From the NCBI GenBank assembly GCA_903834765.1, contig CAILKE010000043.1:1-64000 (forward strand): DNA of 64,000 nt, given 5' to 3'. The DNA comes from an uncultured Bacteroidota bacterium (lineage in GTDB: Bacteria > Bacteroidota > Bacteroidia > B-17B0 > Aurantibacillaceae). Position numbers and translations under genes: made by a program. The notes under the pieces were generated by a model. It saw only the letters and a program-made list of their open reading frames with translations, searched no databases and had not been told where the DNA came from. Positions 35,500 through 43,896 of the stretch are shown piece by piece; position 1 is the first letter of the stretch; every line of letters starts with the position of its first letter.

Positions 35500-37122
35500 T
35501 TAATAATCTCTATAAAATTGGTGGATGCTTGTTTTGATGCCAACATAAATATAAGGCGATTGTAATTCATAACCCAAATCATCTTTGATGCTGCGCTGTA
35601 TATAACCAAGTTCTAAACGTAAATTTAATTGAGGAATGGCGTAGTAGGTAAATTTAATATCGCTTTGTAATAGTTGAGTTTTGTTCCCTTGTGTGGTGTG
35701 GTGTCCGTATTCATAAGGGCGCGTGGTGTAACTCAAGAAAATATTTTGCCCTAAGTTGGAGCCCAAAGTATCTTTACCAACAGTTGCCGACATACCCTGA
35801 AAACTTAACATCCATCTATTAGCTCTGTAACTCACAAAACCTAAATACTCTCTGAAATTAGCTCCTAGTGGGTGCGCTAGGGGTTGTCCATAATTAGAAT
35901 AGTTTTGCTGCACGCTTCCATGCGAATAGGTATAAGGGCGAACTTCATTGTATTCTGCCTGTAAAGTGAGACCCTTAACTTTAAAAGCATTAATGTATTT
36001 GGCTCCAAACTGCCAACCTTGTTTATTTGCCCACCAACCCTTACCAGCTTTTATTTCTTTAAAATAAAATTCATCTGCCACACCTTGTGCATATACTTTT
36101 AAGCACTTAAATAATTTAACGCTGAGGTTTAAACCCATCATTGAATTGTCGGGAGAACCTACAGAATATTCTTGTGGACGATAAAAGATAATAGGGTTTA
36201 AATAATTGACATCAAAACTTCTGTTGCGATTGGTGTCATTGCCTTGCCAAACCACATTCTCAAAAAACGAAATACTAAATTCTTTTGTTGCGTTATAGGT
36301 TAAGTAATGAAAGGTTCCAAATTTATTTTGTAAACTTTTTTGTGTGCCGTCAAAGCGAGAGAAGTCTTGCATCCAGGAGTACCAAACGTTATATTGTATA
36401 TGCCAAATATGCGCATTGATACCAAAATAAGGGTTGTTGTTGGACAGATCAGAAAGTAATAAAGACCGATAGCCATCACCGATAAAATGTTTGTCTTTTC
36501 CCAACTGAAAATTAAATGTTGAATTTGGGCTGTAAGACAAGTATCCTGTAAGATTAGAAAAACTATAACTACCATCTGCATTTTTATAAGCGCGTCCAAG
36601 TCCTGGAATAAGTTGTGTTGTTTTAACCGTTGTGTCTGTGAAATTGGGATAGCTGACTCTGCCGCCAATGGCAGTTAATGCAAAAGTAAAATCATTATTG
36701 ATGTTTAATTTTACGTGCGCGCCACCAAATGTTTCTGACACAAAGCGTTTATCCAACACATCATAACCTGCTTGTAAATCAATAATAGGGAGGACCTGAG
36801 TTTGATACTGATTGCGCTTACTAGGCCCTTCATTAAATGTTTTGCTTAAAAAATAGTTTTTAATAGGAAAATGTAAAAACCCAATAGATGTATCCAAAAA
36901 ATTGTTTAACGAAGCGCTTAAATAAGGTTTAAATGAAGAGTGAAATTCCACATCGGGATGTTTGATATTCCATTCATCCAATATTTGTTGAGCGTCTTGA
37001 TTCATAAAAATATTTTGCGCCTGATGATTATCTTGTGCGCGAAACGATAAAGGAATGCAAGACAAAATGAACGCTACTTTAATAAACGTTAGGTTAAAAA
37101 AAGTATGTTTTAGTAAAATCAC
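35500..37122 (-). CDS. Outer-membrane Wzi/RemB-like barrel protein (copy 1)
   Basis: 540 residues with an N-terminal signal peptide (hydrophobic TFIKVAFILSCIPLSFRAQ) and a long beta-strand-rich region (strands such as FNFQLGKDKHFIGDGYRSLLL, LTLQAEYNEVRPYTYS, FREYLGFVSYRANRWMLSFQG) ending in an aromatic strand near the C terminus. The GKDKHFIGDGYRSLLLSD block is shared with the protein at 38229-39809 and recalls the Wzi capsule-assembly and RemB gliding-motility families. The start overlaps the end of the WecA-like gene by 4 bp (ATGA), so they are coupled. Role in surface polysaccharide or adhesion is inference from context. Confidence 0.78.
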   Translation of the reverse strand: MILLKHTFFNLTFIKVAFILSCIPLSFRAQDNHQAQNIFMNQDAQQILDEWNIKHPDVEFHSSFKPYLSASLNNFLDTSIGFLHFPIKNYFLSKTFNEGPSKRNQYQTQVLPIIDLQAGYDVLDKRFVSETFGGAHVKLNINNDFTFALTAIGGRVSYPNFTDTTVKTTQLIPGLGRAYKNADGSYSFSNLTGYLSYSPNSTFNFQLGKDKHFIGDGYRSLLLSDLSNNNPYFGINAHIWHIQYNVWYSWMQDFSRFDGTQKSLQNKFGTFHYLTYNATKEFSISFFENVVWQGNDTNRNRSFDVNYLNPIIFYRPQEYSVGSPDNSMMGLNLSVKLFKCLKVYAQGVADEFYFKEIKAGKGWWANKQGWQFGAKYINAFKVKGLTLQAEYNEVRPYTYSHGSVQQNYSNYGQPLAHPLGANFREYLGFVSYRANRWMLSFQGMSATVGKDTLGSNLGQNIFLSYTTRPYEYGHHTTQGNKTQLLQSDIKFTYYAIPQLNLRLELGYIQRSIKDDLGYELQSPYIYVGIKTSIHQFYRDY

Positions 37123-38216
37123 TCGTTAGTAGTTTGAATCTTTTTTTGAGCGGATTGATAAGAAACGTTTACGAATACAATAAACAACATACTGAAACCA
37201 ATAACAGCAAACAAGGTTAAGCTTGGGTTAATGAAATAACTAAGAAGAGAAACACCAACACATAATACGCTAAATAAGTAAATAATAATAACGGTTTTAG
37301 CATGAGAATAACCAGAGTCTAACAGGCGGTGGTGTAAATGATTTCTATCGGCAGCAAAAGGCGATTGACCTTTGGCGGCGCGAATAATAAAAATCCGCAA
37401 TGTGTCTGTTAAAGGGTAGGATAGTGCAGCAATGACAATCATTGGATTTGAAATATGAACCCAAAAATTATCAATACGAGTGATGGGATATTCTATGAGT
37501 TTAATGCTGAGTACACATAAAAACATACCAATAATAAGTGAACCACTATCGCCCATAAATATTTTGGCAGGTGAAAAATTAAAAATTAAAAAACCGATTA
37601 ACGCACCAGACAAGGAAAACGAAAGGGCGGCTAAAGTAAATTCATTTGCAAAAACAAACCAAGCGCCAAATACAGAAGAGGCTATGAAACCAACACCAGC
37701 AGCTAATCCGTCAACGCCATCAATTAAATTCATAGCGTTTACAACTACAATATATGTAAATAAGGATAAGAACACTGAGCCCCAGACAGGAATTTCTTCA
37801 ACACCAAATACTCCGTGTAACCCGGTGATTCGGATGTCTCCCATTAGCACTAAAATGAGCCCAACTAAGATATTTGCAAATAATTTTTTAACAGGAGCTG
37901 TGCCGATAATATCATCTTTTACACCAACAAAAAACAACACTAAGCTGGTTGCTACTAATATTTTAAACTCTTTTACAGATTCGTAAATTTGACTAAAGTC
38001 GTTGAGGTCATCAATATTATACCATAACGAAAATGAAAATAAGGTTGCGGCATAAATAATAATCCCACCTATAGTTGGCACAGCCCTTTTATGAATCTTT
38101 CGATCTTCTGTTGGTATATCAATTAAGCGCTTAAGCACAGCCACTTTAATAAGAGCGGGTGTAGAATATAACACAACAATGAATGCGGTTAAAAAAACTA
38201 AAATTAATACTGCCAT
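37119..38216 (-). CDS. Undecaprenyl-phosphate sugar-1-phosphate transferase (WecA/MraY family)
   Basis: 365 residues, about ten membrane helices. Family motifs: KRAVPTIGGI, VGVKDDIIGTAP (catalytic Asp pair), VVNAMNLIDGVDGLAAG, FMGDSGSLIIGM and FAADRNHLHHRLLDSGY, the His-rich loop that marks WecA/TagO-type enzymes rather than MraY. It would start lipid-linked polysaccharide synthesis by placing GlcNAc- or another HexNAc-1-phosphate on undecaprenyl phosphate. Set between two Wzi/RemB-like barrel genes, with fcl and gmd just upstream, which fits a fucose-containing surface glycan pathway. Confidence 0.93.
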   Translation of the reverse strand: MAVLILVFLTAFIVVLYSTPALIKVAVLKRLIDIPTEDRKIHKRAVPTIGGIIIYAATLFSFSLWYNIDDLNDFSQIYESVKEFKILVATSLVLFFVGVKDDIIGTAPVKKLFANILVGLILVLMGDIRITGLHGVFGVEEIPVWGSVFLSLFTYIVVVNAMNLIDGVDGLAAGVGFIASSVFGAWFVFANEFTLAALSFSLSGALIGFLIFNFSPAKIFMGDSGSLIIGMFLCVLSIKLIEYPITRIDNFWVHISNPMIVIAALSYPLTDTLRIFIIRAAKGQSPFAADRNHLHHRLLDSGYSHAKTVIIIYLFSVLCVGVSLLSYFINPSLTLFAVIGFSMLFIVFVNVSYQSAQKKIQTTNE

Positions 38217-38228
38217 TTTTCTTATATT

Positions 38229-39809
38229 TTAAAAGTCGTAATAGGTATTATATAAATTTGATTTTAAACTCAAAGTAATAAATGAAGTTTTATTGTTTGA
38301 TGATTTTAAATCATAAAAATCTTGATTTCGGTAATTGTATCCTAAAGATACATTAAAATTATATCCCGTATTAATAGTATATCCAACTTGAACTTTAGCC
38401 AGCGTATTTTGATATAAAGAAAAACGATGCAGCGTAAGCCATTGCACATTTAATTTTGCATTCAAAAAAAAGCGCTGATATTTATAATCTGCTAAAACAA
38501 CCAACTCTTTTCCGTAACCAGGTGTATAAGCCAATGTTTGGTTGTAATGCGAAAAGCTTTGATTACTAGTAGTTCCAAAAGAACTGTTATATGAGCCTTC
38601 TGCCACATCATTGTATTCTATTTGGAGCATCGTGTTTTTTATACCAAATGCATTAAAGTATTTAGCGCCAAGTTGATATCCAAACGCGTTTCCTAATTTG
38701 GTTATATTACTAAAATCATCACCCATAAACTGTCCATAAACACTTATGGTTTGAGTGATTTTAAAATTCGCATTAGCACCAATCACAATATTATTTTTAT
38801 TATTTAAACCATAAAAACCTAGATTAGTAAAAATCACAGGATTAAAATATTGCCAATCCAAATGTTGTCTGTTCATGCTGTCAGCTGCCGACCAGATCAT
38901 TCCTTGAAAGAGACCGATATTGAAACGCTTATTAATATTGTAACTTAAGTATTGGATGGATACAGCTTTCTTTTGAAATAAAGCTTCCGTATTTGGTGGT
39001 GTTTTGGTGCCGCCTGTTTCTAAATTCATTAGCACTGCATAAATATTGGTGTATTGTAATTTTCCTTTTAGCCACTCGGAGGTTATTCTTAAATAAGGAT
39101 AATTGAAGGAGTTATCACTTAATAATAAAGAACGGTAGCCGTTCCCAATTTTTTGTTTGCCGTGTCCTAATTGTATGTTTAGTCTTTTAAAGGGTTGGCA
39201 TGAAATAAAGCCGGACGAAAACGCATAATCATAACCAGTTGTTTTGAAGGTTTTATAGCGACCTTGTCCAGGGACAATATTAGTTTGATTACTTAAGTTA
39301 GAAATATAATGAGGGAAAAAACTTTGATTTTCGGCAAACATGGTTTCAAAATAAAAATTTTTACCAATGGTCCCACTAGCAATAAAACCTCGGGTGTTGG
39401 AAGAAATGTTTTGAGATTTAGTTGTATCATAATACGCTTTTCCTAATTCAATATTTAATAATGGATCGACCTTAAATTCGAATTTACCTTGTTTTGATTT
39501 GATATGAATGAGATGGTCATAAAATACTTTGTCTAAAAAAACATCGTCGGTAATGTATTTGAAAACATGATGCGTATCCTTTACGAACTCATATTTTTTA
39601 TTAAAAAAAGGAATATAGGGTTGAATAGACGAATGAAGCTGTTCGCTGTCAAGCCTTGCTAATTGAAGTTGCGAAAGGGTATTAAAAAAAAATTCGTTGG
39701 GTAGATTGTAGAACTGAGACTTTAAGTGTATGGATAAAAGACAAAAGAAGAATGATAAAAGATGTTTTAATCTGTTAAATAGAATTTTATTATTGGTTAA
39801 AACAATCAT
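38229..39809 (-). CDS. Outer-membrane Wzi/RemB-like barrel protein (copy 2)
   Basis: 526 residues, paralogous to the protein at 35500-37122: same signal-peptide-plus-barrel plan, with LNIQLGHGKQKIGNGYRSLLLSD matching its central block, a similar middle region (YFNPVIFTNLGFYGL against YLNPIIFYRPQEYSV) and C-terminal barrel strands. The protein starts MIVLTNNKILFNRLKHLLSFFF. It lies 12 bp before the WecA-like gene. As with copy 1, a role in exporting or anchoring a surface polymer, or in gliding, is inference. Confidence 0.77.
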   Translation of the reverse strand: MIVLTNNKILFNRLKHLLSFFFCLLSIHLKSQFYNLPNEFFFNTLSQLQLARLDSEQLHSSIQPYIPFFNKKYEFVKDTHHVFKYITDDVFLDKVFYDHLIHIKSKQGKFEFKVDPLLNIELGKAYYDTTKSQNISSNTRGFIASGTIGKNFYFETMFAENQSFFPHYISNLSNQTNIVPGQGRYKTFKTTGYDYAFSSGFISCQPFKRLNIQLGHGKQKIGNGYRSLLLSDNSFNYPYLRITSEWLKGKLQYTNIYAVLMNLETGGTKTPPNTEALFQKKAVSIQYLSYNINKRFNIGLFQGMIWSAADSMNRQHLDWQYFNPVIFTNLGFYGLNNKNNIVIGANANFKITQTISVYGQFMGDDFSNITKLGNAFGYQLGAKYFNAFGIKNTMLQIEYNDVAEGSYNSSFGTTSNQSFSHYNQTLAYTPGYGKELVVLADYKYQRFFLNAKLNVQWLTLHRFSLYQNTLAKVQVGYTINTGYNFNVSLGYNYRNQDFYDLKSSNNKTSFITLSLKSNLYNTYYDF

Positions 39810-39837
39810 TTTTTAATAGTCTTTTTTTGTTTTAAAA

Positions 39838-40779
39838 CTACCAAACTTTTACGCCTTCTTTTTTCTTAAAGTCTTCGTAAACCTGTTTAATGCCTTCCGG
39901 TAATTCTATTTTGTGCTTCCAGCCTAGTGAATGTAAGTAAGACACGTCCATTAATTTACGAGGTGTGCCATCAGGCTTCGATAAATCAAGTTTGATGTCC
40001 CCAGTGTAACCAACAATATCTTTAATTAATAGCGCTAAATCTTTAATCGTTAAATCTGTCCCCGAACCTATGTTTACAAACTTTTCTTCATTATAGGTAT
40101 TCATTAAAAACACACAAGCGTCACCTAAATCATCGGCGTGTAAAAACTCACGCATTGGAGTTCCTGTTCCCCACATTTCAACAAATGGCAAGTTGTTTTC
40201 TTTGGCATCGTGGAACTTGCGAATTAACGCGGGTAGCACGTGAGAGTTGTTTAAGTTGTAACTATCGTTTGGGCCATACATATTTGTTGGCATCACTGAT
40301 ATAAAATTACAACCGTATTGTCGTTTGTAGCTTTCACACATTTTGATACCCGCAATTTTTGCAATAGCATAAGGCTCATTTGTTTCTTCTAACAGACCGG
40401 TTAATAAATATTCTTCCTTTAATGGTTGTGGCGCTAGTTTCGGATAAATGCATGAAGAGCCTAAGAACATTAATTTGGTAACTTTATTTAAATAAGAATG
40501 ATGAATCACATTATTTTGAATCATTAAATTCTCATAAATAAAATCGGCTCTAAAGATATTGTTTGCTTGTATACCTCCAACTTTTGCAGCCGCTAAAAAT
40601 ACATATTCCGGTTTTTCTTTAGCAAAAAAATCAGCAACTTGCTGTGAGTTTCGTAAATCTAATTCGGCAGAAGTTCTTGTAACGATGTTTGTAAACCCTT
40701 TTTTAACAAGGTTTCGCATAATAGCGCTACCAACCATTCCGCGATGACCTGCTATATATATTTTTGCTGTATTTTCCAT
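39838..40779 (-). CDS. fcl: GDP-L-fucose synthase
   Basis: 313 residues from the ATG at 40779 ([20 protein letters not shown]), the usual family N terminus; an ATG at 40791 and a TTG at 40806 in frame are less likely. This SDR epimerase/reductase turns GDP-4-keto-6-deoxy-mannose into GDP-L-fucose with NADPH. Signatures: [39 protein letters not shown] and the catalytic Tyr/Lys in [11 protein letters not shown]. The preceding gene is gmd, which makes its substrate, so the two form the GDP-fucose branch. Confidence 0.97.
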   Translation of the reverse strand: MENTAKIYIAGHRGMVGSAIMRNLVKKGFTNIVTRTSAELDLRNSQQVADFFAKEKPEYVFLAAAKVGGIQANNIFRADFIYENLMIQNNVIHHSYLNKVTKLMFLGSSCIYPKLAPQPLKEEYLLTGLLEETNEPYAIAKIAGIKMCESYKRQYGCNFISVMPTNMYGPNDSYNLNNSHVLPALIRKFHDAKENNLPFVEMWGTGTPMREFLHADDLGDACVFLMNTYNEEKFVNIGSGTDLTIKDLALLIKDIVGYTGDIKLDLSKPDGTPRKLMDVSYLHSLGWKHKIELPEGIKQVYEDFKKKEGVKVW

Positions 40780-40834
40780 TTTTGATCGCATAGTCTTTTC
40801 AAACAACTAACAACTGTGCTCTATAAACAAAATG

Positions 40835-41923
40835 TTATTCTTTATAATTTAAAATTTTATGTCCACCATCTAATAAATACTTGTCGCGTTTAAACAATTC
40901 AACATCGGCCGCAACCATTTCCTTACATAAGGATGAAACAGTATATGTAGGTGCCCAGCCCATTTTGGTTTTTGCTTTAGTAGCATCGCCAACCAATAAA
41001 TCTACTTCTGCTGGTCGATAGTATTTTGGGTCTATTTCAACCACCACTTGTCCTGTAGAAACATTAATGCCTTTTTCATTTTCGTCTTTGCCTTCCCACT
41101 TAAGTGCAATGCCCACTTCAGCAAAAGCCATGTTGATGAATTCGCGTACAGTAATTTTTATACCTGTTGCTAATACAAAATCATCTGGTTCTTCTTGTTG
41201 TAACATGCGCCACATGCCTTCTACGTAATCTTTTGCGTGTCCCCAATCCCTTTCAGAATCTATATTTCCCATAAATAACTTCTCTTGCAAGCCCAAACTG
41301 ATTTTGGCAACAGCGCGCGTTATTTTACGAGTAACAAAAGTTTCGCCACGCAATGGACTTTCGTGATTAAATAATATTCCGTTACAAGCATACATACCAT
41401 AAGCTTCACGGTAATTTTTTGTGATCCAAAAAGCGTATAATTTAGCAACACCATAAGGGCTTCGTGGATAAAAAGGAGTTGTTTCTTTTTGAGGAATCTC
41501 TTGAACTAATCCATATAATTCAGATGTAGAGGCTTGGTAAAAACGCGTTTTCTTTTCTAATCCTAAAATACGTATAGCCTCTAAAATACGAAGTGTACCA
41601 ATGCCGTCGGCATTAGCAGTATATTCTGGCGTATCAAAGCTTACCTTCACATGCGACATAGCTGCAAGGTTATATATTTCATCAGGTTGAACTTCTTGTA
41701 TAATTCTGATTAAATTCGTGCTATCAGTTAAATCACCATGATGTAATTTGAAATGAACATGTTTTTCATGTTGATCTTGATATAAATGATCAATACGATC
41801 TGTGTTGAATAATGAACTACGACGTTTTACACCATGAACCTCATATCCTTTGCTTAATAATAATTCTGAAAGATAGGCGCCATCTTGCCCTGTTACACCT
41901 GTTATTAATGCTACTTTAGCCAT
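40835..41923 (-). CDS. gmd: GDP-mannose 4,6-dehydratase
   Basis: 362 residues from the ATG at 41923 ([20 protein letters not shown]); a longer frame from 42007 lacks family similarity before this point. The SDR enzyme makes GDP-4-keto-6-deoxy-mannose. Signatures: [31 protein letters not shown], the catalytic triad region in ASTSELYG and [15 protein letters not shown], and [16 protein letters not shown]. It is directly upstream of fcl. The 120-bp divergent gap to the DUF3098 gene holds at least one promoter. Confidence 0.97.
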   Translation of the reverse strand: MAKVALITGVTGQDGAYLSELLLSKGYEVHGVKRRSSLFNTDRIDHLYQDQHEKHVHFKLHHGDLTDSTNLIRIIQEVQPDEIYNLAAMSHVKVSFDTPEYTANADGIGTLRILEAIRILGLEKKTRFYQASTSELYGLVQEIPQKETTPFYPRSPYGVAKLYAFWITKNYREAYGMYACNGILFNHESPLRGETFVTRKITRAVAKISLGLQEKLFMGNIDSERDWGHAKDYVEGMWRMLQQEEPDDFVLATGIKITVREFINMAFAEVGIALKWEGKDENEKGINVSTGQVVVEIDPKYYRPAEVDLLVGDATKAKTKMGWAPTYTVSSLCKEMVAADVELFKRDKYLLDGGHKILNYKE

Positions 41924-41994
41924 ATAGTTAGTTATAAGAATAGCAATATTACGAATTTTTAACGGAATATTTAGGCAATTTGTGCCCTTTTTGG

Positions 41995-42024
41995 GTTGTT
42001 TAACCACTTTTTTTAATAGCTTTG
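41995..42024 (+). promoter_or_regulatory. Promoter of DUF3098-uppP
   Basis: GTTG (41995-41998) and TAGCTTTG (42017-42024) with an 18-bp spacer fit the Bacteroidota -33/-7 pattern, 20 bp before the DUF3098 start. Confidence 0.6.
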
Positions 42025-42044
42025 TTTTTCAAAAATTTAATGTA

Positions 42045-42287
42045 ATGAAAACAACCTTTGGCAAACAAAACTATCAGCTATTTATTGGCGGTATTATATT
42101 AATCATACTTGGTTATTTATTAATGATCGGTGGGGGTAGCAAAGACCCTAATGTGTTTAATCCTGCTATCTTTGATGCTCAGCGTATCACAATTGCTCCA
42201 ATGGTTTGTTTATTGGGCTTTGTAGTTGTTATTGTAGCTATTATGTGGCGACCAAAATCTAAAACAGAAGATGTTTCTAAGTCTTAA
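42045..42287 (+). CDS. DUF3098 family small membrane protein
   Basis: 80 residues from the ATG at 42045; an in-frame upstream extension to 41982 crosses the promoter and is rejected. Two membrane helices (LFIGGIILIILGYLLMIGG and MVCLLGFVVVIVAIMW) flank a conserved loop (SKDPNVFNPAIFDAQRITIAP), which is diagnostic of DUF3098. In Bacteroidota this family usually stands immediately before uppP, as here (21 bp gap), so it may help undecaprenyl recycling or envelope assembly; function unknown. Confidence 0.87.
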   Translation: MKTTFGKQNYQLFIGGIILIILGYLLMIGGGSKDPNVFNPAIFDAQRITIAPMVCLLGFVVVIVAIMWRPKSKTEDVSKS

Positions 42288-42308
42288 ATTTTTCTGACTT
42301 TAATCTAA

Positions 42309-43103
42309 ATGAATTATTTACAAGCCTTTATTATAGCTGTTATCGAAGGATTAACGGAGTTTTTACCTATTTCATCAACTGGACATATGATGATTGGAAC
42401 TGCAATTTTAGGCATGCAAGCAACGCCTTTTGTGAAATTATTTACAGTAGCCATCCAATTAGGAGCCATTTTATCAGTTGTTGTATTATACTTTAAACGC
42501 TTTTTTAAATCCATTGATTTTTATATTAAATTATTAGTAGCCTTTATTCCTGCTGCTATTGCCGGTTTGTTGTTAGGAGATTATATTGATATGGCTCTTG
42601 AAAATCTGATGGGTGTTGCTATGGCTTTATTTATTGGAGGGATCGTCTTGTTGTTTGTAGATAAATGGTTTAAGAATAATTCATTAGATGATGAAAAAGA
42701 AATTACTCTTCCAAAAGCCTTTAAAATTGGACTTTTTCAATGTATAGCGTTATGGCCTGGTATGAGCCGAAGCGCTTCTACAATTATTGGTGGTATGACT
42801 CAAGGCTTAACTCGCCAAACAGCCGCAGAGTTTTCTTTCTTTTTGGCAGTACCTACGATGTTTGCAGCAACAGCTAAAAAATTATTGGATTTTTATAAAG
42901 ATGGATTAACACTTAATTCACAAGAAATAAGCTTGTTGGCCTTTGGCAATGTCGTTGCTTTTGTTGTAGCGTTATTAGCAATCAAATCGTTTATAGGATT
43001 TTTAAATAAACACGGCTTTAGAGGCTTTGGCTGGTACCGCATTATTGTTGGAGGCGTATTGATCGTCTTATTTTTGTTGAAAATACCCGTAGCAATCGTA
43101 TAA
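42309..43103 (+). CDS. uppP: Undecaprenyl-diphosphatase
   Basis: 264 residues, polytopic. Removes a phosphate from undecaprenyl diphosphate so the carrier can be reused for peptidoglycan and O-glycans. Signature motifs are [17 protein letters not shown] (with the catalytic Glu and Ser) and [15 protein letters not shown] (with catalytic Arg). It lies next to genes for a lipid-linked glycan pathway (WecA-like, fcl, gmd), which release the same carrier. Co-transcribed with the DUF3098 gene. Confidence 0.97.
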   Translation: MNYLQAFIIAVIEGLTEFLPISSTGHMMIGTAILGMQATPFVKLFTVAIQLGAILSVVVLYFKRFFKSIDFYIKLLVAFIPAAIAGLLLGDYIDMALENLMGVAMALFIGGIVLLFVDKWFKNNSLDDEKEITLPKAFKIGLFQCIALWPGMSRSASTIIGGMTQGLTRQTAAEFSFFLAVPTMFAATAKKLLDFYKDGLTLNSQEISLLAFGNVVAFVVALLAIKSFIGFLNKHGFRGFGWYRIIVGGVLIVLFLLKIPVAIV

Positions 43104-43110
43104 ATCTTTC

Positions 43111-43815
43111 TTAATAAGGAATTAACGCTATCCCAATAGAAAAAGGGTGTATGCCTTGGGGGCCTTTATTAATAAAGACTTCGCTTATATAATAAGAAGC
43201 CGTTAAGCAAATTTGCTCAACGCCAATTCTAAAGTTAATTCCATAACGAAAATGATTTACGTTTTTAATATCGTACAAACGCACTTTACCATTAACATCA
43301 TCTGTTTTTTTATAATCAGAAAAAACATAACCAACTTTTGCGCCTAGCATAATTTTAAAATTATTTTTCGATTTTGTCCTAAACCTTAACTCTAAAGGGA
43401 TTTCCACACTACGTTCATTGTATTTGTTAGAAGAATAGCTGCCTGTTTTTAAGTCAAGTAGAGTTGAGGTAATGTTAGTGGCGCTGTCTGTTTGATAAAC
43501 AAACGAACTGTTGGAACTATAGTTATGACAATAGATTCCTGCACCATAACCAAAACTAAAATTAGAATTTTTAATGGGTTTATCAAACATTAAGGCAAAA
43601 TTGAAACCAATGCATTTCCAGTCGGTGCTAATGTTTTTGGGAGCCCCAAGCCAAGATGTATAAATGGCTTCAAAAATTAATCGGTCTTTAGGGTCCGATT
43701 TGTAATTTTTTAAATCAAATTCTGAAATTATTTTTTTGTGTTTAGTAGAATCTTTCTGAGCGGTTGCGCTATAAAAAATGGTTACTAAAAAAAGAGTATA
43801 AAGTATCTGTTTCAT
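43111..43815 (-). CDS. Exported outer-membrane beta-barrel protein
   Basis: 234 residues: signal peptide (1-19, ending ATAQ), a short Lys-rich stretch, then amphipathic strands (FSFGYGAGIYCHNYS, RSVEIPLELRFRTK, FKIMLGAKVGYVFSD, HFRYGINFRIGVEQICLTASYYIS) and a final strand FSIGIALIPY. Similar in plan to PorT/OMP_b-brl_2 proteins of Bacteroidota; no specific family can be assigned. It sits downstream of glnA after a terminator. Confidence 0.75.
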   Translation of the reverse strand: MKQILYTLFLVTIFYSATAQKDSTKHKKIISEFDLKNYKSDPKDRLIFEAIYTSWLGAPKNISTDWKCIGFNFALMFDKPIKNSNFSFGYGAGIYCHNYSSNSSFVYQTDSATNITSTLLDLKTGSYSSNKYNERSVEIPLELRFRTKSKNNFKIMLGAKVGYVFSDYKKTDDVNGKVRLYDIKNVNHFRYGINFRIGVEQICLTASYYISEVFINKGPQGIHPFSIGIALIPY

Positions 43816-43852
43816 TTGTTATAGTAAAAGTAACGGCTTTTTGTCACAAAAA

Positions 43853-43883
43853 AAAATCCCCAACTTTTTATGTTAGGGATTTT
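43853..43883 (-). terminator. Terminator of glnA
   Basis: Stem AAAATCCC/GGGATTTT plus AAC/GTT, flanked by an A run that gives a U tract in the minus-strand transcript. Confidence 0.8.
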
Positions 43884-43896
43884 AAGTTTAGGAAGA

